A stretch of DNA of 64,000 bases, taken from the NCBI RefSeq assembly GCF_000716605.1, contig NZ_JNXE01000021.1, forward strand, positions 100,864 through 164,863, given 5' to 3'. Origin of the DNA: Streptomyces sp. NRRL F-525. Lineage in GTDB: Bacteria > Actinomycetota > Actinomycetes > Streptomycetales > Streptomycetaceae. Positions 24,111-32,211 of this stretch are shown here, in pieces. The notes under the pieces were generated by a model. That model was not told the DNA's origin and made no database searches. It saw only the letters and a program-made list of their open reading frames with translations. Position 1 is the stretch's first letter. Every line of letters begins with the position of its first letter. Both the position numbers and the translations under genes were made by a program.

Positions 24111-26759
24111 TCACAGGTCGCGCAGTTCCTCGACGGCTGGGCGTCCGGCGCTGCGGATGCCGTTGAGGGCGGCGGCCAGTACGGCGGCCACTGCGGCGCC
24201 CGCGGTCAGGAGCAGGTAGCCGGAGGGCACGGAGAGGCTGGCCGGGGGTGGGTCGAAGACGCCTGTGAGGACCTTCACCAGCATCTCCGACAGCGTCCAG
24301 CCGATGAGCGCGCCGCCCGCCAGTCCGCCGGAGGTCAGCAGCAGGGCCTCGGTGAGGACCATGCCGCGCAGTTGGCGGGGTTTCGCGCCGAGCACGGTGG
24401 CGATGGCGAAGGTGCGGCGGCGTTCGGCCAGGCCGAGGGCGAGGACGAGTCCGCCCGCTCCCGCCGACAGGAGGACGGCGAAGGCGAGTTCGATGCGGGT
24501 CAGGCCGGCCAGGTCGACGGAGGTGAGGCTGGTGCCGACGGTGCCGCGGGTCTGGGTGAGGTCGGTGACGGTGGCGCTGGTGCCGAGCTGTGTCCGCAGG
24601 TGGGCGGCGATCTGCTGCTGGTGGCTGCCGCCGGTGTCGAGCAGGAACGCGCCGACCGCGTCGCTGCCGGTTGCCTTGGCCACGTAGGCGGCGTTGGCGA
24701 CGAAGAAGCTGTCCTTGGGGGCGGTGGGGAACTCCTTGACGATTCCCGCGTAGTGGAAGGGGACGGTGCGCAGCGTCTTGGTGTGGGCGTCCTGGATGCG
24801 GAGGTTGACGGTGTCGCCGGGGGAGAGCTGGAAGTCGTGGACGGTCTCCACGCTGACCAGGAGGTTGTCGGGGCGCCCGGCGAGACGCCGCATGAGTTGG
24901 TGGGCGGTGCCGCCGGAGAAGTAGGCGTCCTGGAGCGAGGTGGCACCGGCGATGGTGTCGGGGCGGACGCCGTAGAGGTCCTGGAGGTCGGAGCCGACGT
25001 AGGCGAAGCGGTGCTGGACGGGCTCGACGTGTCGTACGCCGGAGACCTTCAGCGTGCTCGCGGCGCCGGGCGGGACACGGGCGCCGGGCGGTTCGGTGAC
25101 CGTGACGTCGGCGCCGTTGGTGAGCCGGGCGTCGGCCTCGGCCTGCTGGTGGTAAGTGGCGTTGAAGACGGCGGTGGAGAGGGCGAAGGACACCGCCAGG
25201 GCGAGCAGCACCACGGAGCGGGCCAGCGGGCGGCGGCGCCGGGACAGTACGGCGGCCGTGGTGCCGGCGAGGGTGGCGGTCAGCGGGCGCGCGAGGCGTG
25301 CCAGGGCCGGGCGGCCGTGGGTGAGGGCGAGCAGGGTCAGGCGCCACAGCAGCAGGGCGGCGCCGATCCACAGCTGGGCCGGGCCGAGGAAGGCCCAGTA
25401 GGAGACGGAGAGGGTGGGCACGCCCTCGGGGGCCAGGACGAGGGCGTACTGGTTGCCGGAGGAGGCGCGGAAGACGAGCCAGGAGCCGATGAGGAGCGCG
25501 AAGTCGAGGCCGTAGCGCATCCACCAGGGGGAGCGGGTGGCGCGGACGGCGTTCTCCTTGCGGGTGTCGGTGACGGTCACCGAGCGCAGGTCGCGCAAGG
25601 CGGGGACGAGGACGGCGCAGGCGGCCACGGCGGCGCCGAGGACGAAGGCGATGCCGTACCAGATGACCCAACTGGCCGCGCTCGCGCCGAAGGAGGCGGC
25701 GCCGAAGGCGAGGCGTCCGGTCAGTGCGGCGATGCCCAGACCGGCGGCTCCGCCCACGCCGCCCACGAGTGCGGCTTCGAGGCCCGCGAGCGTGGTGATC
25801 TGACGGGGGCGCAGGCCGCGCAGCCGCAGCAACCCCTGTTCCTGGCGGCGGCGTTGGCCGCCTGCCGAGGTGACCGCGGCGGTCAGTGCGGCGGCCAGGA
25901 CGGCGCCGGGTACGCCGAGGAAGAGGAAGAGGATCTGGGCGTAGAGGGCGTCCTGGCGGGCGGAGTCGAGGGCGGCGCCGAGGTTGTCGCCGACGAGGGC
26001 GCCGCCCGCGGTCTTGGCTTCGAGGTGGTGGGCGGCGCCGGTGACGGTGCTGAAGGCGGCGGCGGGGTCGGCGGGCAGGCCGGCGTCGCGGGCGACGTGG
26101 ATCTGGGTGGTGAGGGTGGTGGCGCCGTGGGTGAGGGAGGTGAACCGGGCGGCGGGCAGGAGGATGACGTTGTCGGGGGGTGCGGTCGGCTGGGACTGGG
26201 TGGGGGCGCCGACCTTCTGGAACAGGGAGTCGGCCTGGGGCAGGTCGACGACGCCGTCCACGCGCACCGGGTGCGGTCCGGTGCCCGGCAGTTGGATGGT
26301 GACGGTGTCGCCGGGGGCGGCGTGCAGGTTGGCGGCGGTCTGCTGGGCGAGCAGGACGCCGGTGGGTGAGCCGGAGAGGGTGCGGATTGCGTCGGGGAAC
26401 AGGTGCCGGTAGCCGGGTGGCAGGCCGAGGACGATGCCCGGGCCCGTGGTCTGGGTGCTGCCCTGCACCTGGGCGGTGAAGCCGGTGGTGCGGGCGTATC
26501 CGACAGGGAGGGCGGCCCGGGTGCCGGGGTCGCTGCGGACCTGCCGCAGAACGGAGTTGGGGTCCGCGCCGGGTTGCACCTCGACCTGCCAGTCCACGGC
26601 GACGGAGCGGACGGCGCGCTGGGTCATGGTCGCCTTCGATGCGGTGAGGAAGGAACCGAGGGCGGCGACCAGGGCGACGGCGAGCGCGATGCCGGTCATG
26701 GCCGCCAGCAGCCGTCCGGCTCGATGGCGGGCCAGACTCCTTGTCCACGAGGTGATCAT
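24111..26759 (-). CDS. FtsX-like ABC transporter permease
   Basis: 882 residues with two FtsX/MacB-type permease halves and about ten TM segments. An N-terminal TM (LLAAMTGIALAVALVAALGS) precedes a large extracytoplasmic domain; paired FtsX TM clusters follow near residues 250-450 and 760-880 (LSAGAGGLVLALGLAERRRT, KPRQLRGMVLTEALLL). It belongs to transporters that resist or sense envelope-active peptides or export lipoproteins. ATGA overlap with the ATPase gene. Together with a two-component system this is the usual Bce/FtsX-like sensing-detoxification layout, by analogy. Confidence 0.9.
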   Translation of the reverse strand: MITSWTRSLARHRAGRLLAAMTGIALAVALVAALGSFLTASKATMTQRAVRSVAVDWQVEVQPGADPNSVLRQVRSDPGTRAALPVGYARTTGFTAQVQGSTQTTGPGIVLGLPPGYRHLFPDAIRTLSGSPTGVLLAQQTAANLHAAPGDTVTIQLPGTGPHPVRVDGVVDLPQADSLFQKVGAPTQSQPTAPPDNVILLPAARFTSLTHGATTLTTQIHVARDAGLPADPAAAFSTVTGAAHHLEAKTAGGALVGDNLGAALDSARQDALYAQILFLFLGVPGAVLAAALTAAVTSAGGQRRRQEQGLLRLRGLRPRQITTLAGLEAALVGGVGGAAGLGIAALTGRLAFGAASFGASAASWVIWYGIAFVLGAAVAACAVLVPALRDLRSVTVTDTRKENAVRATRSPWWMRYGLDFALLIGSWLVFRASSGNQYALVLAPEGVPTLSVSYWAFLGPAQLWIGAALLLWRLTLLALTHGRPALARLARPLTATLAGTTAAVLSRRRRPLARSVVLLALAVSFALSTAVFNATYHQQAEADARLTNGADVTVTEPPGARVPPGAASTLKVSGVRHVEPVQHRFAYVGSDLQDLYGVRPDTIAGATSLQDAYFSGGTAHQLMRRLAGRPDNLLVSVETVHDFQLSPGDTVNLRIQDAHTKTLRTVPFHYAGIVKEFPTAPKDSFFVANAAYVAKATGSDAVGAFLLDTGGSHQQQIAAHLRTQLGTSATVTDLTQTRGTVGTSLTSVDLAGLTRIELAFAVLLSAGAGGLVLALGLAERRRTFAIATVLGAKPRQLRGMVLTEALLLTSGGLAGGALIGWTLSEMLVKVLTGVFDPPPASLSVPSGYLLLTAGAAVAAVLAAALNGIRSAGRPAVEELRDL

Positions 26760-27418
26760 GGCGTGTCCTCCGGTGCGAGCAGCCGTCCGTCGCGCATGGC
26801 CCGCCGGACGGTGAGTCGGGCGGCGACGGCGGGGTCGTGGGTGGTGACGACGAGGGCGGCGCCCGTGCGGTCCGCCGCCGCCAGCAGGGCGTCCAGGACG
26901 CGGGCGCCGGTGGCGTGGTCGAGGCGGCCGGTGGGCTCGTCGGCGAGGACCAGCCGTGGTTCCTGGGCCAGAACACGGGCCACGGCGACCCGCTGGGCCT
27001 GGCCGCCGGAGATCTCCTCGGGCAGCCGGTCGGCGAGGTCGGCCGCCCCGACCAGACCGAGGGCCTCGGCGACCGGACGACGCGTCCACTCCTCCGACCG
27101 CCCGGCGAGAACGAGAGGAAGCGCGGTGTTCTCCGAGACGTCCAGCGCGGGGACGAGGCTGTCGGCCTGGAACACCAGCCCGATGTCGGCGCCCCCGCCG
27201 AGCCCGGGCCAAGAGACGGCGCCGCTGGTGGGGCGTTCGAGCCCGGCCAGCAGGTGAAGCAGGGACGACTTGCCCGACCCGGACGGGCCTACGATCGCCA
27301 GCCGGTCGCCGACCCGGACGCTCAGGTCGGTCCCGTGCACGGCCACCACCGCCGTCGCGCCGTGTCCGAAGGTCAGTGCCGCGTCCTCGCAGAGGGCGAG
27401 GATGTCAGTGCCGGACAT
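26756..27418 (-). CDS. ABC transporter ATPase (MacB/LolD type)
   Basis: 220 residues. Walker A GPSGSGKSS, Q-loop GLVFQADSLVPALDV, signature ISGGQAQRVAVARVL, Walker B LVLADEPTGRLD and the H-loop TTHDP are all present. It is shorter and more divergent at the N-terminus than typical LolD proteins. Its start overlaps a 52-codon mini-gene by 14 bases and its stop overlaps the permease start (ATGA). Confidence 0.9.
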   Translation of the reverse strand: MSGTDILALCEDAALTFGHGATAVVAVHGTDLSVRVGDRLAIVGPSGSGKSSLLHLLAGLERPTSGAVSWPGLGGGADIGLVFQADSLVPALDVSENTALPLVLAGRSEEWTRRPVAEALGLVGAADLADRLPEEISGGQAQRVAVARVLAQEPRLVLADEPTGRLDHATGARVLDALLAAADRTGAALVVTTHDPAVAARLTVRRAMRDGRLLAPEDTP

Positions 27419-27568
27419 CGCTCACCTCCGGTGTCTCCCGCGTTCGCCCGTCGGTCGGGGCGATGAGCTGGTCGGTCCCGACGATGACCGCCGTCGCCGT
27501 CGTGCCGCGTCCGAAGTCCAGTTCCCCGTCTTGGCAGGCGATGAGTACGTCAGTGCCGGACATCGCTC
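27404..27568. repeat. 20-bp direct repeat bounding the mini-gene
   Basis: The sequence GTCAGTGCCGGACATCGCTC occurs at 27404-27423 and 27549-27568, 145 bases apart. Each copy spans a start codon (minus strand ATG) and the stop of the gene before it, so the start/stop junction of the ATPase was duplicated as a unit. The intervening DNA is also partly similar to the ATPase 5' end. Confidence 0.85.
27405..27563 (-). CDS. Chimeric 52-residue mini-gene between two ATPase genes
   Basis: From ATG 27563 the frame reads MSGTDVLIACQDGELDFGRG, clearly like the ATPase N-terminus at 27418 (MSGTDILALCEDAALTFGHG). It ends TRETPEVSDVRH, like the tail of the second ATPase (ARETREASDVRH). It therefore looks like a tandem duplication of the ATPase junction, with the middle of both genes deleted, and remains open and in frame. 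Both ends overlap neighbours by 14 bases, so translation through the operon is not interrupted. It could be a short coupling peptide or simply a neutral scar. Confidence 0.65.
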   Translation of the reverse strand: MSGTDVLIACQDGELDFGRGTTATAVIVGTDQLIAPTDGRTRETPEVSDVRH

Positions 27569-28263
27569 GCCTCCCGAGTTTCCCGGGCCTGCCCGTCTTC
27601 CAGGGTGATCACCCGGTCGGCGATCCGGACCGCCTCCGAGCTGTGCGTGACGATCAGCACCGCACAGCCGTCGGCGGCCCGCTCCCGTACCATCCGCAGC
27701 ACCAACTGCTCAGTACCGCCGTCGAGTTCGCCGGTCGGTTCGTCGGCCAGCAGCGCGGCGGGGGAGTTGGCGAGGGCGACGGCCAGCCCGGCGCGCGCCA
27801 GTTCACCGCCGGACAGCTGCCGCGGCAGGGCGCGGGTTCGCCGGCCGAGTCCCACCTGCTCCAGCAGTGCCTCGGCCGTGACAGCGGGACGGCCGCGTAC
27901 GGCCTGCTGGGCCAGGCGGATGTTGTCCCGCACGGTCAGGTGCGGCAGCAGGTTGCGGCTCTGGAGCAGGACGCCGATGTGGCGGGCGCGCAGCCGGGCC
28001 CGCTCGGTCTCCGGCCGGTGGCTGATGCGGACACCGTCCACATGGACGTCACCGCCGGAAGGCTCGTCGAGTCCGGCCAGGCACGCCAGCAGGGTGGACT
28101 TGCCCGCTCCGGAGGGGCCGACGACGGCGACCGTCTCGCCGCGCCGCACCGTCAGCGACACCCCGCGCAGGGCCAGGGTCTCCTCCTCGCCCGCGCGGTA
28201 GAAGCGGTACAGCTCGCGGGCGGTGAGCGCGTCGTCGTACGACGGGGTGGGCATGACGGTCAC
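27550..28263 (-). CDS. Second ABC transporter ATPase
   Basis: 237 residues. Walker A GPSGAGKST, Q-loop GVLLQSRNLLPHLTV, signature LSGGELARAGLAVAL, Walker B AALLADEPTGELD and H-loop VTHSSEAV. The catalytic set is complete. A GTG at 28263 overlaps the lipoprotein stop (GTGA); ATG 28254 is an alternative. Two ATPases with one permease would allow a heterodimer at the two permease halves, or one may serve another complex. Confidence 0.88.
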   Translation of the reverse strand: MTVMPTPSYDDALTARELYRFYRAGEEETLALRGVSLTVRRGETVAVVGPSGAGKSTLLACLAGLDEPSGGDVHVDGVRISHRPETERARLRARHIGVLLQSRNLLPHLTVRDNIRLAQQAVRGRPAVTAEALLEQVGLGRRTRALPRQLSGGELARAGLAVALANSPAALLADEPTGELDGGTEQLVLRMVRERAADGCAVLIVTHSSEAVRIADRVITLEDGQARETREASDVRH

Positions 28264-28949
28264 CGCCACGCGAAGGAGTCGCTGACGATCCGCCAGGGGT
28301 CGACGTTGTCGGCGTTGACCGGCCCGGACAACGTCAGGTCGACCTCGTGGCCCTGCCGGTAGAAGGCGTACCGCTCGAACGCGTCCCGTACCACCTTGCC
28401 GGTGACCGGGTCCTTGGCGGAGTCGCCCTGGTAGGTCAGCCGGACGACAGGGCCGGTGTGCCGGGTCACCGCGGTTGCCTTCGGTGCCGCGAACTTCGCT
28501 ACCCGCGCCTTGAGTTGGGGCACGACGGTGTTGGTGACGGATCCGACCGTGGGCGCGGCGGAGGCGGTGGCCGTCGTGACGCGGACGGTGTTCAGCTTGT
28601 CCGTGAACACGGTCGTGGCGCCCTGCCCGGTGCGGGCCCAGCCCTCGGGCACCTTGACGGTGAAGCCGGTGAAGCCGGCGGCGGGCCGGTAGGCCACGTA
28701 CACCTGGTTGTCGGGGATGTCGCCGGGCGGATTCGACTCGGTGGGCGCGGGGGTCGCCCCGGCGTTGCCCGCGCCGGCCGGGGCAGCGGACGTAGCGGAC
28801 CCCGACTGCGAGCCGGACCCCGACTGCGAGCCGGAGCCCGAACACCCGGTGATCACCGCCGTGACCAGCGCCAGTCCTACGGCGGCGGATGTGCGTACAG
28901 GAGCCATGGCCACTGCCCTCCCGGAAGCCTGCGACCGGCGATCGGTCAT
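28260..28949 (-). CDS. Lipoprotein of the ABC operon
   Basis: 229 residues. The N-terminus has a signal peptide ending in the lipobox AVITGC, then a Ser/Gly/Gln-rich linker with a repeated GSGSQS motif, and a globular domain (VYVAYRPAAGFTGFTVKVPE and VVRLTYQGDSAKDPVTGKVV). It should be anchored outside the cell. It is the first gene of the operon, divergent from the kinase, and may present the ligand to the transporter. No known family is recognised. Confidence 0.8.
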   Translation of the reverse strand: MTDRRSQASGRAVAMAPVRTSAAVGLALVTAVITGCSGSGSQSGSGSQSGSATSAAPAGAGNAGATPAPTESNPPGDIPDNQVYVAYRPAAGFTGFTVKVPEGWARTGQGATTVFTDKLNTVRVTTATASAAPTVGSVTNTVVPQLKARVAKFAAPKATAVTRHTGPVVRLTYQGDSAKDPVTGKVVRDAFERYAFYRQGHEVDLTLSGPVNADNVDPWRIVSDSFAWR

Positions 28950-29062
28950 GGCACCGACGCTAGGAGGCAGCCGGTTAACGCCCGGAACGCCCAGGGTTAG
29001 ACGACGGCAAAAGCGCGTGGCGCACCAGCTCCGGGCAGGCCGGCGACCCGCAGGATGAGGGC

Positions 29063-30397
29063 ATGAGACAGCGTGTCGTGCGTGTGGCCCTCACCGCCGC
29101 TCTGGTCGCCGTGGTCCTCCTCGCCGTGCCGCTGGCCCTGGCCATCAGGTCGTCCCTGTACGCCGACCAGCGCGACACCCTGGAGCGCGCGGCCCTGTCC
29201 GGTGCCGTGCGGGTCAGCCCGGACTACACGACCGGCGATCCCGTCGAACTGCCCGCACCGCCGGCCGGGGGGCGCCTCGGCCTGTACGACACCCACCTGC
29301 GCCTGCGGGCGGGCAGCGGTCCCGGGACCGGTGACGCGGCGGTGCGGCGGGCCTTCGGGGCGACGGTGGTGCGTGGTCACTCGGGCGGTGACCTCACCGT
29401 CACCGTGCCGGTGTCGCACGCCGAGCAGGTCATCGGCGTCGTGCGCGCCTCCTCGCCCACCGACGCCGTACGCGACCGGGTCCTCGCCGTGTGGGCCGTC
29501 CTCGCCTGCGCCTGTGCCCTCGCTCTGACCGTGGCGGTCCTGGTCGCCCGCCGTCAGGCGCGGGTGCTGGCCGCCCCGTTGGAGGACCTCTCCCGACACA
29601 GCCGGGCCGTCACCGCCGGCGACCTGAGCGCACGTGCCACGCCCAGCAGCATCGCCGAGATCGACCAGGTCGCCCGCAGCCACAACGAGATGCTGTACAG
29701 CCTCACCGAACTCCTGCGCCATGAACGGGACTTCACCGACAACGCCTCCCATCAGCTGCGCACCCCGCTGACCGGGCTGCAACTCACCCTGGAGGGGGGC
29801 CTCGCCCAGGACGACGACGCCCTGCTGCGCCCGGCGCTGGAGGAGGCGCTGGCCACCACCCGCCGTCTGCACGGCACGGTGGAGGAGGTGCTGCGGCTGT
29901 CCCGTTCCCCCGGCCTGCCCGGAACTCGGGCCCCCTCCGTGACGGTCGCACGCCTGCTGGCGGAGACCGAGGAGCACTGGCATGGGCTTTTCGCCCGCGA
30001 CGGCAGGCGGCTGCTGTGCACGTCGGGTGACACGCCGGACGACGCCCGCGTCCCTGGTGCCCCGGTCGCCGAGATCCTGGGCATCCTGCTGGACAACGCG
30101 CGCGTGCACGGCCGCGGCACCGTCCGCCTCACGGTCCGGGACCTCGGCGACGCCCTCGCCTTCGACGTCGCCGACGAGGGCGCCATCGGGACGCCCCGGC
30201 CCTTCGAACGCGGACACACCGGGGACGGAGAGGGAGAGGGCATCGGCCTCGCGCTGGCCCGGGACCTCACCGTCACGCTCGGCGGCAGACTCTCCCTGAC
30301 CGGCCGGCACCCCACCACCTTCACCGTGCTGGTACCGGTCCGTCAGGACGAGAACGGGGGCGGGCCTCCTGTCACAGGGCCCGATGGGAGACGGTGA
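29063..30397 (+). CDS. Sensor histidine kinase
   Basis: 444 residues. TM1 at residues 10-28, an extracytoplasmic sensor of about 115 residues, TM2 near 145-165, a HAMP linker, the H-box FTDNASHQLRTPLTGLQLT, and ATP-binding N-box LGILLDNARVHG and G-box GEGIGLALARD. The sensor is short, so signals may come through the transporter. It is divergent from the lipoprotein-ABC-regulator operon (113 bases between the starts) and probably phosphorylates the OmpR regulator at 23335-24063. Its stop overlaps the convergent mannosyltransferase by 26 bases. Confidence 0.9.
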   Translation: MRQRVVRVALTAALVAVVLLAVPLALAIRSSLYADQRDTLERAALSGAVRVSPDYTTGDPVELPAPPAGGRLGLYDTHLRLRAGSGPGTGDAAVRRAFGATVVRGHSGGDLTVTVPVSHAEQVIGVVRASSPTDAVRDRVLAVWAVLACACALALTVAVLVARRQARVLAAPLEDLSRHSRAVTAGDLSARATPSSIAEIDQVARSHNEMLYSLTELLRHERDFTDNASHQLRTPLTGLQLTLEGGLAQDDDALLRPALEEALATTRRLHGTVEEVLRLSRSPGLPGTRAPSVTVARLLAETEEHWHGLFARDGRRLLCTSGDTPDDARVPGAPVAEILGILLDNARVHGRGTVRLTVRDLGDALAFDVADEGAIGTPRPFERGHTGDGEGEGIGLALARDLTVTLGGRLSLTGRHPTTFTVLVPVRQDENGGGPPVTGPDGRR

Positions 30398-31565
30398 GCA
30401 GGTAGGTGCCGTAGAAGAGGGAGACGCCGGCCGAGGCGGTGAGCAGGACGACGATGGTGCGCAGGTGGCTGCGCGCCAGATGCACGGCGAGCGGGAGCAG
30501 CAGAGGGAAGGCCGGTAGCAGGAACCTCGGCTTGCTCGTGAAGAAGTGGGCACCGCCCACGGCCATCACGATGAGGACGGCGCAGTACGCGAGCAGTGCA
30601 AGGGGCTGCCCGTTCAGTGCGCAGAAGACGAACAGCAGCAGGGAACCCAGGATGATCGCGGCGGTCGCGTAGACGACGAGGGTGTCGTGCCCGACGATCA
30701 GATGCCTGAACATGTGGGCCGTGTAGTGGCCGAAGTCGAAGCGTGAACCCCAGAGGCTCTGCACGTGGAAGTAGCCGGCCGGGTTGTGGGTCCTGAGGCC
30801 CACCCAGCCGAGGTAGCCCAGCCATCCGAGAGGAGCCATGACGGCAGCCGCCCAGGCGCGCGGAGCGGTGGGCTCATCCGTGCGGCGCAGCTGCCAGAGG
30901 TGAGCGACGGCGCCGGTGACGACGGCGGCCGCCGCGGCGAGGCCGTTGGGACGGCACAGCCCGGCCAACGCCGCCAGTGTCCCTGCGGTCAGCCAGCGGC
31001 GGGTCAGCACGGCGTGGAGCGACCACGCGGCGAAGGCGGTCATCAGGGGTTCCGTGTACGCCATCGTCAGGATGATCGCGTGCGGCAGCAGCGCCCACAG
31101 CGTCACGAGGATGATGCCGACGCGTCGTCCGTGCAGCAGCTCGCCGATCGCGTAGACGCCCCAGGCCGCGACCAGAGCGGCACTCCATGCGATGAGCAGC
31201 GCGACGTTGACCGGGCCGATCGGGAGCACCGTGCTCACCGCGCGGATCAGACCCGGGAAGAGGGGGAAGAACGCCAGGTCGTTGTAGACGCTGTGGCCCC
31301 CTTTGCCGTGGACGATCAGGCCGTAGCCGTACTGGGAGATGTGCCAGTACCAGCGGCCGTCCCATTCCAGGCCGAACACGGTGCGCGGGTGTCTTCCGAG
31401 GTGCAGTGACCACAAGGTCGCCATGACCACGCCGGTCAGCCGCACGGCGGCGAACGACGTCAGTGCCGGCAATGCCTTCGCCAGCTCGGAACGCCACCCC
31501 CGCCGCTGGGGCCGTGGATCGGGAATCGGCGTGAACCGCCGCGTGAACGCGCCGATCGTCTTCAC
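30372..31565 (-). CDS. GT-C membrane mannosyltransferase, PIG-V-like
   Basis: 397 residues with about ten TM segments. The first external loop holds the acidic motif LEWDGRWYWHISQYGY of GT-C enzymes, followed by DLAFFPLFPGLIR and LTMAYTEPLMTAF, all typical of GPI mannosyltransferase II (PIG-V) relatives in actinobacteria. It should transfer mannose from a polyprenyl-phosphate donor on the outer face. Start GTG 31565. The convergent kinase overlaps its end. A GtrA-type gene diverges from its start, pointing to glycan synthesis. Confidence 0.8.
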   Translation of the reverse strand: MKTIGAFTRRFTPIPDPRPQRRGWRSELAKALPALTSFAAVRLTGVVMATLWSLHLGRHPRTVFGLEWDGRWYWHISQYGYGLIVHGKGGHSVYNDLAFFPLFPGLIRAVSTVLPIGPVNVALLIAWSAALVAAWGVYAIGELLHGRRVGIILVTLWALLPHAIILTMAYTEPLMTAFAAWSLHAVLTRRWLTAGTLAALAGLCRPNGLAAAAAVVTGAVAHLWQLRRTDEPTAPRAWAAAVMAPLGWLGYLGWVGLRTHNPAGYFHVQSLWGSRFDFGHYTAHMFRHLIVGHDTLVVYATAAIILGSLLLFVFCALNGQPLALLAYCAVLIVMAVGGAHFFTSKPRFLLPAFPLLLPLAVHLARSHLRTIVVLLTASAGVSLFYGTYLLTVSHRAL

Positions 31566-31740
31566 GGGACTGTCACCGATTTCGACCTCCTTTTCCCGCC
31601 CTGTAGGAGGGGGCGAACGGGAGGCCGGGTTCCAAGTCCGGGAAATCTCTTACTTCGTGAGAATCGGTGATATTTATAGTGAATGCCGCACGCGATTTCG
31701 AAGCCCGAACGTCTGGAGGTCTGCGCGTCCGTTGAAAACC

Positions 31741-32175
31741 ATGGATGGATCGGACACGAAGCGTACGGATCGTTCCGCGCTGCTTCGGGAGGTCGCCAGG
31801 TTCGGTGCCGTCGGTGGGCTGGGCGTCGGGGTGAATCTCGCGGTGTTCAACCTCAGCCGAGCGGTGACGTCCCTGCCCGTGGTGCGATGCAGCGTCATTG
31901 CGACGATCGTGGCCATAGTCTTCAACTACCTGGGTTTCCGGTACTTCGCCTATCGGCACCGTGACCCGCAGGGCCGTGCCGCGGAGTTCGCTCTCTTCTG
32001 TTTTTTCAGCGTCGTCGGTCTGATCATCGAGAATGGAGTGCTGTACGTCGCGACGTACGACTTCGGCTGGGACTCGGCCCTTCAGAGCAACCTTTTCAAG
32101 GTCCTGGGGATCGTGTGCGGGACCCTTTTCCGCTTCTGGTCCTACCGCACCTGGGTGTTCCGGGTACGGCGCTGA
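31741..32175 (+). CDS. GtrA-family membrane protein
   Basis: 144 residues and four TM segments: FGAVGGLGVGVNLAVFNL, IATIVAIVFNYLGFRYF, FALFCFFSVVGLIIENGV, and SNLFKVLGIVCGTLFRFW ending YRTWVFR, the pattern of GtrA/DPMS-linked flippases. It likely helps move polyprenyl-linked sugars across the membrane for the GT-C enzymes next to it. ATG 31741 is chosen because the family similarity starts there. A TATAGT at 31675-31680 in the AT-rich gap is a possible -10 element. Confidence 0.8.
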   Translation: MDGSDTKRTDRSALLREVARFGAVGGLGVGVNLAVFNLSRAVTSLPVVRCSVIATIVAIVFNYLGFRYFAYRHRDPQGRAAEFALFCFFSVVGLIIENGVLYVATYDFGWDSALQSNLFKVLGIVCGTLFRFWSYRTWVFRVRR

Positions 32176-32211
32176 GAGCGGCCCCGTGCGGCGGACGCCT
32201 GCGAGGAGCGG

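Noticed and set aside
24372..26369. 665-codon plus-strand frame opposite the permease
   Set aside because: Gly/Ala/Asp-rich shadow of the permease, no RBS, no domain.
23335..26976. Very long minus-strand open frame (over 1200 codons) covering the response regulator and most of the permease
   Set aside because: Outside the regulator its translation is Arg/Pro/His-rich with no domain; the permease in another frame has clear FtsX features. It is a GC-bias artefact.
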